DNA from: RPQJ01 sp035554635
GTDB taxonomy: Bacteria; Pseudomonadota; Gammaproteobacteria; Steroidobacterales; Steroidobacteraceae
Direction: 5' to 3'
Assembly: GCA_035554635.1 (NCBI GenBank)
Contig: DATMIB010000081.1
Location: 1-16,168, forward strand
Length of the DNA: 16,168 bases
Below, one piece after another: positions 6,025-13,924 of this stretch. How positions within the stretch are numbered: position 1 is the first letter of the stretch; each line of letters begins with the position of its first letter. The notes under the pieces are model-generated. The model was not told the DNA's origin. It searched no databases and was given only the letters and a program-made list of their open reading frames with translations. Position numbers and translations under genes: made by a program.

Positions 6025-7315
6025 GGGGAACGCCCAGCGCCACGAGCGCCGGGCCGACAGTGTGGAACGATCCGAACACGACGACGCGGTCCCCGGGGCT
6101 GGCCATGGCCGCCACGTGCTGCAATGCTTCGGCGACCGAACCCGCCGGCCGCATCGCGACACCGGCCGTGGCCGCCCGTCGCACGAGTTCCGCCGCGTCG
6201 AGCGCACGCGGGCCTTCGGCCGCGGTGGCCCACCATTCGTCGACGACGGGGGCGAGCGTCGCGACGACACCGGCCACGTCCTTGTCACCGAGCATGCCGC
6301 ACACCGCGTGGGTGCGACCGGGCACGGGCCAGTCGCGCAGGTTCGAGGCCAGGGCCGCGGCGGCCGCGGGGTTGTGCGCGACGTCGAACACCCACTCGAA
6401 GCCGCGGCGTGGATCGCGGACGCGCTGGAAGCGCCCCGGCAACGTGACGCTGCGCAATCCCGCCTCGACCGCCTCCCGACCGAGCGGCAACCGCTCGCGG
6501 AGCGACGCGAGCGCGGCCAGCACCGTCGCGGCGTTGGCCACCTGGATCGAGCCGGCCAGCGCCGGTCGCGGCAGGCGCTCGTGGCGGACTTCGCCCGCGA
6601 CCACGAAATCCCAGCCGTCGTCGTCCGCGCGTACGACGCCGTCGAAGTCGGTGCCGCGGACCAGCAGCGTCGCACCCACCTCATCCGCCACGTCGCACAC
6701 AGCCTGTGGCGGCTGCGGCGAGCCGAAAATGGCGGGACGGCCGCGTCGAAAAATCCCGGCTTTCTCGCGGCCGATCGACTCCACGTCGGGGCCGAGGTAG
6801 TCCATGTGGTCGAGCCCGATCGAGACGACGACCGCGACATCCGCGTCGACCACGTTGACCGCGTCGAGCCGGCCGCCGAGGCCGACCTCGAGCACGATCG
6901 CATCGAGTCCGGCGGTCTCGAAGACGAGCAGCGCCGCGAGCGTGTTGAACTCGAAATAGGTCAGCGTGTCGTCGCCGAGCGCGTCACCGATGCGCGTGAA
7001 CGCTGCCACCAGCGACGCGGCCGAAACCTGTTCGCCGTCGATGCGGATGCGTTCGCGGTAGTCGACCAGGTGCGGCGAGGTGAACGTGCCGACGCGGTTC
7101 CCGCCGGCCCGCAGTACGGCGTCGAGCAGCGCCACGGTCGAGCCCTTGCCGTTGGTGCCCGCGACCGTGATCACGGGCACGTCGGGCCGGCGCCAACCGG
7201 TGCGCGCAAGCACGCGCGCGACGCGGTCGAGCCCGAGTTCGATCGTGACGGGATGGGCCCGCTGCTGCCACTCGAGCCAGTCCTCGAGCCGGTCGAAACG
7301 CGGGCCGGCAGGCAT
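6020..7315 (-). CDS. folC: Bifunctional dihydrofolate synthase / folylpolyglutamate synthase
   Basis: Mur-ligase-family ATP enzyme that adds glutamate to dihydropteroate and then extends folate polyglutamate tails; cytosolic. 431 residues, usual length. Seen in order: GLDRVARVL (28-36), the P-loop AGTNGKGST (52-60), TSPHLVDYRERI, the EVGLGGRLDAVN motif, LDHMDYLG with GREKAGI downstream, FDVAHNP in the C-terminal glutamate-binding domain, and VVFGSFHTVG near the end. The reading frame stays open well beyond the gene into accD and truA, but the real start is the ATG at 7315, 11 bp after accD. A perfect palindrome overlapping the accD stop and the first base of this ATG occupies the place of a ribosome site, suggesting translational coupling. 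The order accD-folC is typical of gammaproteobacteria. Confidence 0.96.
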   Translation of the reverse strand: MPAGPRFDRLEDWLEWQQRAHPVTIELGLDRVARVLARTGWRRPDVPVITVAGTNGKGSTVALLDAVLRAGGNRVGTFTSPHLVDYRERIRIDGEQVSAASLVAAFTRIGDALGDDTLTYFEFNTLAALLVFETAGLDAIVLEVGLGGRLDAVNVVDADVAVVVSIGLDHMDYLGPDVESIGREKAGIFRRGRPAIFGSPQPPQAVCDVADEVGATLLVRGTDFDGVVRADDDGWDFVVAGEVRHERLPRPALAGSIQVANAATVLAALASLRERLPLGREAVEAGLRSVTLPGRFQRVRDPRRGFEWVFDVAHNPAAAAALASNLRDWPVPGRTHAVCGMLGDKDVAGVVATLAPVVDEWWATAAEGPRALDAAELVRRAATAGVAMRPAGSVAEALQHVAAMASPGDRVVVFGSFHTVGPALVALGVPL

Positions 7316-7329
7316 GACGCGCGGCGTCA
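7315..7329. other. Perfect palindrome joining accD stop and folC start
   Basis: Six-base arms TGACGC and GCGTCA flank a GCG loop. On the minus strand the left arm begins with the accD TGA stop and the right arm ends on the A of the folC ATG. No Shine-Dalgarno sequence is visible for folC. An RNA stem here would hide the folC start until a ribosome finishing accD opens it. Confidence 0.5.
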
Positions 7330-8214
7330 GGGCGCCGCGGGCGTTACGTCGGCGCGTTGCAGCGGCCCGCGACGCAGCATCAGCGTCAGGAGTTCGGCGA
7401 TGCGGTCGCGCAGGTCGCGCCGGTCGACGATCAGGTCGATCGCGCCGTGCTCGAGCAGGAATTCGCTGCGCTGGAAGCCTTCGGGCAGCGTCTCGCGCAC
7501 GGTCTGCTCGATCACGCGCGGGCCGGCGAAGCCGATCAGCGCGCGCGGCTCGGCGATGTTGAGGTCGCCGAGCATCGCAAGGCTCGCCGACACGCCGCCG
7601 GTGGTGGGGTCGGTCAGCACCGAAATGAACGGCAGCCGGGCTTGCGCCATGCGCGCGAGCACGGCGCTGGTCTTGCTCATCTGCAGCAGCGACAGCAGGC
7701 CTTCCTGCATGCGTGCGCCGCCGCTCGAGGAAAAGCAGACGAGTGGTTGCGCGTGCTCGAGGCAGTACTCGGCCGCGCGCACGAAGCGTTCGCCGACGAC
7801 CGAGCCCATCGAACCGCCGAGGAAGCGGAACTCGAACGCGCACGCGACCACGCCGATGCCGTGCAGCGAGCCCGCCATCACGATCAGGGCGTCCTTCTCG
7901 CCGACGGTCTTCTGCGCCACGGTGACGCGGTCGCGGTACTTCTTGCTGTCGCGGAACTTGAGCGGGTCTTCCGGCTCGACCTCGGACGCGAGTTCCCGGC
8001 CGGTGCCCTCGTCGAGGAAGCGCTCCAGGCGCTCGCGCGCCTCGATGCGCATGTGGTGGCTGCACTTCGGGCAGACCTGGAGGTTGCGCTCGAGCTCGGC
8101 CCGGTACAGCACGGCGTCGCAGGCCGGGCACTTGATCCAGAGACCCTCGGGCACGGAACGCGAGCGGCGCTCCGTCTTGATGCGCGAAGGCATGATCTTC
8201 TCGAACCAGGTCAC
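7327..8214 (-). CDS. accD: Acetyl-CoA carboxylase carboxyltransferase subunit beta
   Basis: Beta subunit of the carboxyltransferase that, with AccA, moves CO2 from carboxybiotin to acetyl-CoA to make malonyl-CoA for fatty acids. 295 residues from a GTG start at 8214. That start is chosen because it gives the family N-terminus (M)TWFEKIMPSRIKT and because it overlaps the truA stop as GTGA; longer in-frame options extend over truA. A four-Cys zinc ribbon is visible: C29, C32, C48, C51 (CPAC and CPKC). The crotonase-like core follows, with GGSMGSVVGE and SSGGARMQEG, then DPTTGGVSASLA, and GFAGPRVIEQT. No accA is in the window. There is no trp gene or dedA gene between truA and accD, unlike Pseudomonas, Xanthomonas and E. 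coli. Confidence 0.97.
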   Translation of the reverse strand: MTWFEKIMPSRIKTERRSRSVPEGLWIKCPACDAVLYRAELERNLQVCPKCSHHMRIEARERLERFLDEGTGRELASEVEPEDPLKFRDSKKYRDRVTVAQKTVGEKDALIVMAGSLHGIGVVACAFEFRFLGGSMGSVVGERFVRAAEYCLEHAQPLVCFSSSGGARMQEGLLSLLQMSKTSAVLARMAQARLPFISVLTDPTTGGVSASLAMLGDLNIAEPRALIGFAGPRVIEQTVRETLPEGFQRSEFLLEHGAIDLIVDRRDLRDRIAELLTLMLRRGPLQRADVTPAAP

Positions 8215-9008
8215 GTCGTGGGCACTCCAGATCGCGGACCGGGCAGTGTATACGAAGGCAGCCCATGGCCGTCGGGATACTCCGCGCCGACGAAGTAGAG
8301 GCCCTGTGGCGGCGCCGTGGGGCCCGCCTGCGTGCGATCGCGGGCCACGAGCACCTCTTCGATCCACTCCACCGGCCGTTCACCGCGGCCGACCAGCAGC
8401 AGCGACCCCGCGATGTTGCGCACCATGTGGTGCAGGAACGCATTTGCCCGCAGGCGCAGGTCGACGTACGGGCCGTTGCGCTCGACCGTGACCTCGCGCA
8501 GGTCGCGCACCGGCGTGGGCGACTGGCATTCCGCCGCGCGGAACGCGGAAAAATCGCGGTGCCCGACCAGCGCGCGGGCGGCGTCGGCCATGCGTGCCGC
8601 GTCGAGCGCATGGCGTGTCCAGCAGACCCGGTCGCGTTCGAGCGCGGGTCGCAGCGGACGGTCGAGGATGCGGTACAGGTAGCTGCGCGACAGCGCCGAG
8701 TGTCGCGCATGGAACGTCTCGGGCACGACCCGGGCCCAGAGCACGCTCACTTCGTCGGTGACGTTGGCGTTGGCGCCCAGGACCCAGCCGTGCAGCGGCC
8801 GCTCGGCGGTCGTGTCGAAGTGCGCGACCATCGCGAGCGCGTGGACACCGGCGTCGGTGCGTCCGGCCGCCGTGAGCTCGACGGGGTGATCGGCCACGCG
8901 GGAGAGCGCCTGCTGCAACTCTCCCTGCACGCTGCGGGCGTGGCGCTGGCTCTGCCAGCCCGCGAACGCCGAGCCGTCGTACTCGACGCCGAGCGCGAGT
9001 CGCGCCAT
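8211..9008 (-). CDS. truA: tRNA pseudouridine(38-40) synthase TruA
   Basis: Isomerises uridines 38, 39 and 40 in the anticodon arm of many tRNAs. 265 residues, normal length. The N-terminal LGVEYDGSAFAGWQ (about 6-19) and the catalytic loop GRTDAGVHA with nucleophile Asp52 are clear; FHARHSALSRSYLYRI (near 100) and the C-terminal FLHHMVRNIAG, both typical of TruA, are also present. The ATG at 9008 lies 22 bp after fimV. Its TGA overlaps the GTG start of accD, so truA and accD are tightly coupled. The fimV-truA order is shared with Pseudomonas and relatives. The ribosome site is weak. Assignment is secure. Confidence 0.96.
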   Translation of the reverse strand: MARLALGVEYDGSAFAGWQSQRHARSVQGELQQALSRVADHPVELTAAGRTDAGVHALAMVAHFDTTAERPLHGWVLGANANVTDEVSVLWARVVPETFHARHSALSRSYLYRILDRPLRPALERDRVCWTRHALDAARMADAARALVGHRDFSAFRAAECQSPTPVRDLREVTVERNGPYVDLRLRANAFLHHMVRNIAGSLLLVGRGERPVEWIEEVLVARDRTQAGPTAPPQGLYFVGAEYPDGHGLPSYTLPGPRSGVPTT

Positions 9009-9021
9009 GGGCCGCCGCCGG

Positions 9022-9041
9022 GCCTGCCGGTCAGGGCAGGC
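9022..9041. other. Inverted repeat with the fimV stop codon in its loop
   Basis: Perfect 7-bp arms GCCTGCC (9022-9028) and GGCAGGC (9035-9041) flank a 6-nt loop that holds the fimV stop (TGA on the minus strand, 9031-9033). It lies in the 22-bp fimV/truA junction. No U-tract follows, so a full terminator is unlikely; a role in partial attenuation or RNA processing between fimV and truA is possible. Confidence 0.4.
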
Positions 9042-11637
9042 TGGCGATCAAACGCTGGGCTTCCTGCTTCTGCACCACGTTGCCCTCCTGCAGCACCTCG
9101 TCGAGGATGCTGCGGGCCCCTTCGGGGTCGCCCATGTCCATGTAGGCGCGCGCGAGGTCGAGCTTGGTGCCGACTTCGCTCATCGTCGGCGGCTCGCCCG
9201 TGTCGAAGTTGACCCGGCGCGTGATCCCCGTGGCCGAGGTGTCGAGCTGCGTCACTTCGCCGGTCGCTTCGGACAGGTCGATCATGCCCGGCTCGATCAG
9301 CGCGGTCGAATCGTCGAGTGACGAGAGCATCGCGGTCGAGGTCAGCACGTCCTGTTCGTCGTCGAGCATCTCGTGGTCGACGGGTCGCGCCGCGCGCGTC
9401 TCGACCGTGTCCTCGACACGCACGCCGGTGGCGGATGCCGCGAGCGTGTCCTCGATGTCGAGCGACTCGAGGTCGCGCAGCGCGTCGACGTCGATGCCGA
9501 GGTCGTCGACGGTGAGCTCCTGCGTGTCGCTGGTCGAGACCCCCGCGCGCACGCGCGGCGTCTCGATGGTCGGCGCGACCTGCGAGCTGCCGGCGTCGCC
9601 CGGCTCGTCGTCGAGGATGAAGTCGAGCCCGGCTGCATCAGTCGCCGTGCCGTCGCCTTCTGTCAGGTCGAGGTCGGGCGTCGAGTGCGCGTGGCGCAGC
9701 TCGGTCACGTCGAGGTCGAGCGTCGCCGCGGCGCCGTGCAGCTCCATGTCGAGCATGTCGCTGCCGGACGGCGTGCCGGCGAAGATCGACTCCTCGGGCG
9801 CGATCTGCTTGCCCATGATCAGGACCTTGTCCCACTCGCCCGCCGGCGCGTCGCCGCGCGTGGCGTGCAGGTCACGGGCCTGCTCGAGGAAGCGCTCGCG
9901 GTTGCCCCAGACGAAGAAGATCTCGAGCAGCTTGAGCTTCAGTTCGCGACGCTGCGGCTCGCGCTTGATCGCGAGCTGCACGAGGTCGGCGGCCTGGTCG
10001 TACAGGCCGTACGCCATGTGGAAGTCGGCCTCGGCCAGCGGGTCGCTCGATTCGGTCGAACCGAGCGAGTCGCCCGACAGCGTGTCCTCGACCGTGACGG
10101 TCTTGCGCGCCGGGGCGGGCTCGGCCTGACGCGGTGTCGCGGCGGCGACTGCCGCAGACGCGACCGCACGGACCGGTTCGACCGGACGCTTCTCTTCCAC
10201 GACGAAGCTGTCGGATTCGCGCGCACGCGGGGTGTACTTGGGCGTCGAGCGCAGGTCCGGACGCCCGAGCGCCTCTTCAAGGCTGTCCTCGGCGCTGCCG
10301 CGCTCGCGACGCATGCGCTGGACCAGCGTGACGACGAGCCCCACGCCGAGCAGACCCAGCAGCACCCACCAGTATTCCTGGGCCCGTTCGAGCAGTGTCG
10401 GCCCGGCCGGTTCGGCGACCGGGGACTTCTTTGCGGGTTTGGCCGGCTCGGCGGGCTTGGCCTGTTCCTCGGCCACCGCGGCCGCAGGGGCTGCGGCGGC
10501 TGCGGCCGTCGCGTCGCTCGACTCCGGCGCCGGCACTGGCGCCTCCGTGGCCGGCGCGGGGGCCGTGCCGCCCTGCAGCGTTGCAAGCTCGGCGTTGCGC
10601 ACTTCGAGCAGGCGTCGCGCCTCGGCGAGTTCGGCCTCGAGCTGCTGGACGCGCGCCGTGACGTCACCGGACGCCGCCGTGCCCGTCGTGGAGGGCCGCG
10701 GAGCTGCCGCAGACGTGCCCGCGGCCGAAGCAACGGCCGTCGAAGGCGCACTGCTGCCCTGCTCCGGCGTCACCAGACGCAGGCGACCGGCGTCGGTGCC
10801 GGCAGCCGGCGCTGCGCCACTGCGCCACGCGTCGTACTGCTGCTTGACCTCTGCTGCGGCGGCACTCGCCGAGATCGCCTGGATCTGGCTCGCGTCGGGC
10901 AGCCGCAGCGTGCTGCCGGAACGCAGCAGGTTGATGTTGCCGTCGAAGGCGTCCGGGTTGTTCTGGTAGATCGAGACCATCGCGCGGTTGACGTCGCCGC
11001 GCGTGCCGGGGTTCACCTGGCTCGCGATCCGGTACAGCGTGTCGTTGGGGCGCACGCGATAGGTGTCGCCCGGCTGCAGCGTGGGTGCGGATTCGGCGGG
11101 GGCTGCGGCACGTGGCGTGGCCGGAGCAGCGGCCGGCGTCGGTGCCGTCGCCTGTGCGACCGGTTCGACGGCACGGACGCTCGTCGCGCCGCCGGAGCTC
11201 ACGCGCGGCGCAGCGACCGGCGCGCTCGGTGCCGCGGCGGTGAACACCGGCGGGTCGAGCAGCACCGTGTATTCACGCAGCAGGCGGCCGCGCGGCCAGT
11301 TGGCTTCGACCAGCAGCGTCACGAACGGTTCGGTGACCGGCCGCGGCGAGGTCACGCGCAGCACGTCCCGGCCACCGGTGCTTTTCGCGACGCGGAAGCT
11401 GAAGTCGGACAGGTAGCCCGGCCGGTCGAGGCCGTAGCGGGTGAAGGTGTCGGTGGAGGCCAGCGCGGCCCGCAACGCGCCGAGGTCTTCCTGCGCGGCG
11501 GAGACGAGTTCGATCTCCGCGTCGAACGGCTGGTTGAGCGCGGAGTTCAGGTGGATCTCACCCAGCCCCAGTGCGTAAAGCGCACCCGGCGACATCAACG
11601 CGCTCATGAGCAGGACGCGGCGTACGGCAGTTCTCAT
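9031..11637 (-). CDS. fimV: FimV/HubP-type polar landmark and type IV pilus assembly protein
   Basis: Inner-membrane hub that binds peptidoglycan and organises polar pili and signalling proteins in Pseudomonas and Vibrio relatives. 868 residues. Order: signal-like N-terminus (1-22, ending ALYALGLGEI); FimV N-domain (about 23-130, HLNSALNQPFDAEIEL); Ala/Pro linker; LysM-type domain (about 190-248, TYRVRPNDTLYRIA); coiled coil (about 326-356); a second Pro/Ala linker; one transmembrane helix (about 423-441); TPR-like helices (about 536-595); a strongly acidic Asp/Glu-rich region (about 610-800) and the conserved FimV C-motif (about 819-868, TKLDLARAYMDMGD). The ATG at 11637 is preferred over GTG at 11649 because GGGAG ends 5 nt before it. 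A promoter candidate lies about 95 bp upstream. It probably opens the operon running to purF. Confidence 0.94.
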   Translation of the reverse strand: MRTAVRRVLLMSALMSPGALYALGLGEIHLNSALNQPFDAEIELVSAAQEDLGALRAALASTDTFTRYGLDRPGYLSDFSFRVAKSTGGRDVLRVTSPRPVTEPFVTLLVEANWPRGRLLREYTVLLDPPVFTAAAPSAPVAAPRVSSGGATSVRAVEPVAQATAPTPAAAPATPRAAAPAESAPTLQPGDTYRVRPNDTLYRIASQVNPGTRGDVNRAMVSIYQNNPDAFDGNINLLRSGSTLRLPDASQIQAISASAAAAEVKQQYDAWRSGAAPAAGTDAGRLRLVTPEQGSSAPSTAVASAAGTSAAAPRPSTTGTAASGDVTARVQQLEAELAEARRLLEVRNAELATLQGGTAPAPATEAPVPAPESSDATAAAAAAPAAAVAEEQAKPAEPAKPAKKSPVAEPAGPTLLERAQEYWWVLLGLLGVGLVVTLVQRMRRERGSAEDSLEEALGRPDLRSTPKYTPRARESDSFVVEEKRPVEPVRAVASAAVAAATPRQAEPAPARKTVTVEDTLSGDSLGSTESSDPLAEADFHMAYGLYDQAADLVQLAIKREPQRRELKLKLLEIFFVWGNRERFLEQARDLHATRGDAPAGEWDKVLIMGKQIAPEESIFAGTPSGSDMLDMELHGAAATLDLDVTELRHAHSTPDLDLTEGDGTATDAAGLDFILDDEPGDAGSSQVAPTIETPRVRAGVSTSDTQELTVDDLGIDVDALRDLESLDIEDTLAASATGVRVEDTVETRAARPVDHEMLDDEQDVLTSTAMLSSLDDSTALIEPGMIDLSEATGEVTQLDTSATGITRRVNFDTGEPPTMSEVGTKLDLARAYMDMGDPEGARSILDEVLQEGNVVQKQEAQRLIASLP

Positions 11638-11872
11638 CGGGTCTCCCACCAGTCGCGAATCAGGGTCCGGGGTCGTCCGCAGGCGGCGGCCCCCCGTCGG
11701 GTTCGCGTAGCTTTATGCCAATTCAACATAACTATAACGGACCGCCCGGGCGCGCCCAACACGGCTATCACCGCGGCCGCCTTTTTAGCCCTTCGCACAA
11801 GTTAAATGTCTGACGCGCAGCACAGTTCCACGGACTGGTCGCGTCGATCGCATCGCCTTGCGTGCCAACGGT
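11638..11872. other. 235-bp gap between aroC and fimV
   Basis: No convincing gene or RNA is seen. The left half holds the fimV leader, the middle (11710-11800) is clearly more AT-rich than its surroundings and carries the promoter candidate, and the right end follows the aroC stop with no clear hairpin plus U-tract terminator. A 28-codon plus-strand frame at 11808 has no ribosome site or recognisable content. Confidence 0.6.
11731..11759 (-). promoter_or_regulatory. Candidate sigma70-type promoter of fimV
   Basis: On the minus strand: TTGGGC at 11759-11754 (3 of 6 matches to the -35), a 17-bp spacer, then TATAGT at 11736-11731 (5 of 6 to the -10). The -10 lies in the only AT-rich patch of the gap, and transcription would leave a leader of about 85-90 nt before the fimV ATG. 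The spacer and -35 are covered by the self-complementary GGGCGCGCCC (11748-11757), which could be an operator or simply GC-rich chance. Confidence 0.5.
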
Positions 11873-12958
11873 TCAGGCGATCACGGGCGTGATCGAGCGG
11901 ACACCGGCGTTCTGCGCACGGTGGCGCAGCAGGTGGTCCATCAGCACGAGCGCGAGCATCGCCTCGGCGATCGGCACCGCGCGGATGCCGACGCAGGGGT
12001 CGTGCCGGCCGGTCGTGGCGACCTGGCACGGCTGGCCGTGGACGTCGATCGTGCGGCCCGGCGTCGTGATGCTCGAGGTCGGCTTCAGCGCCACGCCGAC
12101 GAGCAGGTCCTGCCCCGACGAAATGCCGCCGAGCGTGCCGCCGGCGTGGTTCGAGAGGAAGCCGTCCGGCGTGAGTTCGTCGCGGTGCTGCGAGCCGCGC
12201 TGCGTCACGGCCGCGAAGCCGGCACCGACCTCGACGCCCTTGACCGCGTTGATGCCCATCATCGCGTGCGCAATGTCGGCATCGAGCCGGTCGAACACGG
12301 GCTCGCCGAGCCCCGGTGGCACGCCGGTCGCGACCACGTTCACGCGCGCACCGATCGAGTCGCCCTCGCGTCGCAGCGTGTCGATCAGCGCCTCGAGCTC
12401 CGGCACGCGTGCGGGCTCGGCACAGAAGAAGGGGTTGGCGTCGATCGCGGCACGGTCCTCGAGCTGCAGCGTGAGCGGGCCCATCTGCGCCAGGTAGCCA
12501 TAGATGTCGATGCCCTGCCCGGCGAGATACTTGCGCGCGACGGCGCCGGCCGCGACACGCATGACCGTCTCACGCGCCGAGGAGCGGCCGCCGCCGCGGT
12601 AGTCGCGAAAGCCGTATTTCTGCTGATAGGTGTAGTCGGCGTGTCCGGGCCGGAACCGGTCCTTGATCTTCTCGTAGTCGTACGAGCGCTGGTCGGTGTT
12701 TTCCACGAGCAGCCCGATCGGCGTGCCGGTGGTGCGACCCTCGAACACGCCGGAGAGGATGCGCACGCGATCGGGCTCGCGCCGCTGGCTCGTGTATTTC
12801 GAGGTGCCGGTGCGGCGCCGCTCGACGTCGCGCTGGATGTCGTCCTCGTCGAGCGCCAGTCCGGGCGGACAGCCGTCGACGATGCAGCCGAGCGCCGGCC
12901 CGTGGCTTTCGCCGAAGGTCGTCACCGTGAATAGCCGGCCGAACGTGTTGCCCGACAT
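11873..12958 (-). CDS. aroC: Chorismate synthase
   Basis: Last step of the shikimate pathway: converts 5-enolpyruvylshikimate-3-phosphate to chorismate using reduced FMN; cytosolic. 361 residues, the usual size. Diagnostic motifs: TFGESHG (14-20), the conserved KYTSQRREPDRV region, RPGHADYTY (103-111), GRSSARET (124-131) and the C-terminal SGQDLLVGVALKPTSSI. The ATG at 12958 has a good ribosome site, AAGGGA, ending 6 nt upstream and overlapping the prmB stop codon. The gene lies 9 bp after prmB, the arrangement also seen in E. coli (prmB-aroC), and is probably co-transcribed with it. No clear terminator separates it from fimV. Confidence 0.97.
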   Translation of the reverse strand: MSGNTFGRLFTVTTFGESHGPALGCIVDGCPPGLALDEDDIQRDVERRRTGTSKYTSQRREPDRVRILSGVFEGRTTGTPIGLLVENTDQRSYDYEKIKDRFRPGHADYTYQQKYGFRDYRGGGRSSARETVMRVAAGAVARKYLAGQGIDIYGYLAQMGPLTLQLEDRAAIDANPFFCAEPARVPELEALIDTLRREGDSIGARVNVVATGVPPGLGEPVFDRLDADIAHAMMGINAVKGVEVGAGFAAVTQRGSQHRDELTPDGFLSNHAGGTLGGISSGQDLLVGVALKPTSSITTPGRTIDVHGQPCQVATTGRHDPCVGIRAVPIAEAMLALVLMDHLLRHRAQNAGVRSITPVIA

Positions 12959-12967
12959 GTCGTTCCC

Positions 12968-13906
12968 TTAAGGCTGCAGCTCGCGACGGTGCCTGCCGAG
13001 TTCGTCCTTCGTCAACACGAAGACGCCACCACCGCCCTGCTCGAACTCGAGCCACAGGAACGGCACCGACGGGAAGGCCTGCTGCAGGCGCTCGTCGCTG
13101 TCGCCCACCTCGACGACGAGCACGCCACCGGGCGTGAGGTGCGCGTCCGCCTCGCGCAGGATGCGGCGGACGACGTCGAGCCCGTCGGCCCCCGCCCGCA
13201 ACGCCATGTCCGGCTCGTGCAGGTATTCGCCCGGCAGCTCCGCCATCTCGGCGTCGCTGACGTAGGGCGGATTGGAGACGATCAGGTCGTAGCGGCGCTC
13301 GCCCAGCGGCGAGTAGACGTCGCCGTGGTGCAGCGTGAGCCGCGACTGCAGGCCGTGACGCTCGACGTTGCGTCGTGCGACGGCAAGCGCGTCCGGCGAC
13401 AGGTCGACCGCATCGACCTGCGCCTCGGGGAAGCGCACGGCACACGCGATGGCGATGCAGCCGGAGCCGGTGCCGAGGTCGAGCACGCTGCGCACGCGCT
13501 CCGGCTCGACCCACGGTGCAAAACCCGCGTGTATCAGTTCGGCGAACGGCGAGCGCGGCACGATCACGCGCTCGTCGACCTCGAACTCGAGCCCGGCGAA
13601 CCACATGCGTCCCATCAGGTAGGCGACAGGCACGCGTCGACGCAGGCGCTCGGCGTACAGCTCGAGTACCCGGGCGACCCCGGCCGGATCGACCTTGCGT
13701 GAGTAGACGGCCTCGGCCTCGGCGTGATCGAGGGACAGCGCGTGGAACACGAGCGCCGCGGCATCGTCGAGCGCGTCGCCGGTGCCGTGGCCGTACGCGA
13801 GGCCCGCGGCGTCGAACTCGCGGGCGCCGAACCGGATCAGCTGCGCGACGGTCGGCGCCCTCGGCGGCTTGCGGGTGAACGGACTGGACGTGGTGGTTGC
13901 GGTCAT
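12968..13906 (-). CDS. prmB: Ribosomal protein L3 N5-glutamine methyltransferase PrmB
   Basis: SAM-dependent enzyme that methylates a glutamine of 50S protein L3 during ribosome assembly. 312 residues. The SAM-binding loop LDLGTGSGCIAI (142-153) and the glutamine-binding NPPY (212-215) are present. RVPVAYLMGRMWFAGLEF followed by DERVIVPRSP (about 91-120) is the PrmB form; the release-factor methylase PrmC differs here. The frame runs open to 14440 over the divergent SCO1 gene, but the ATG at 13906 is chosen as the first start clear of SCO1. No Shine-Dalgarno sequence is present, and a -10-like hexamer lies 6 nt upstream, so the mRNA may be leaderless. The aroC neighbour supports PrmB over PrmC (which usually pairs with prfA). 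Confidence 0.92.
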   Translation of the reverse strand: MTATTTSSPFTRKPPRAPTVAQLIRFGAREFDAAGLAYGHGTGDALDDAAALVFHALSLDHAEAEAVYSRKVDPAGVARVLELYAERLRRRVPVAYLMGRMWFAGLEFEVDERVIVPRSPFAELIHAGFAPWVEPERVRSVLDLGTGSGCIAIACAVRFPEAQVDAVDLSPDALAVARRNVERHGLQSRLTLHHGDVYSPLGERRYDLIVSNPPYVSDAEMAELPGEYLHEPDMALRAGADGLDVVRRILREADAHLTPGGVLVVEVGDSDERLQQAFPSVPFLWLEFEQGGGGVFVLTKDELGRHRRELQP

Positions 13907-13908
13907 TG

Positions 13909-13918
13909 TGGGATAATC
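13909..13918. promoter_or_regulatory. Candidate overlapping divergent -10 elements, prmB and SCO1
   Basis: Plus strand: TGGGATAAT (13909-13917), an extended -10 with GATAAT 7 nt before the SCO1 ATG. Minus strand: GATTAT (13918-13913, 4 of 6 matches) 6 nt before the prmB ATG. The gap between start codons is 18 bp and holds no ribosome site, so both transcripts would begin at or next to the A of their ATG. -35 elements would have to lie in the opposite coding region; none is a strong match. Confidence 0.45.
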
Positions 13919-13924
13919 GCGGCG

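Noticed and set aside
5275..6903. A 542-residue SPOR protein with a Ser/Arg-rich N-terminus
   Set aside because: The extension is an out-of-frame reading of folC; the ATG at 6009 directly precedes the membrane helix.
6062..8491. An 809-codon plus-strand open frame opposite folC and accD
   Set aside because: Both opposing genes are unmistakable full-length enzymes; the frame has biased antisense composition and no domain.
6020..8710. An 896-residue minus-strand frame that would fuse folC to an upstream domain
   Set aside because: The upstream 465 residues are out-of-frame readings of accD and truA; the FolC N-terminus fits the ATG at 7315.
9373..11805. An 810-codon plus-strand open frame opposite fimV
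   Set aside because: It mirrors fimV codons on the other strand, is full of Arg/Gly/Val-type antisense composition, has no ribosome site and shows no recognisable domain. Long antisense frames are expected at this GC content.
11808..11894. A 28-codon plus-strand small gene beginning at 11808
   Set aside because: No ribosome site, overlaps the 3' end of aroC in antisense, and no recognisable content.
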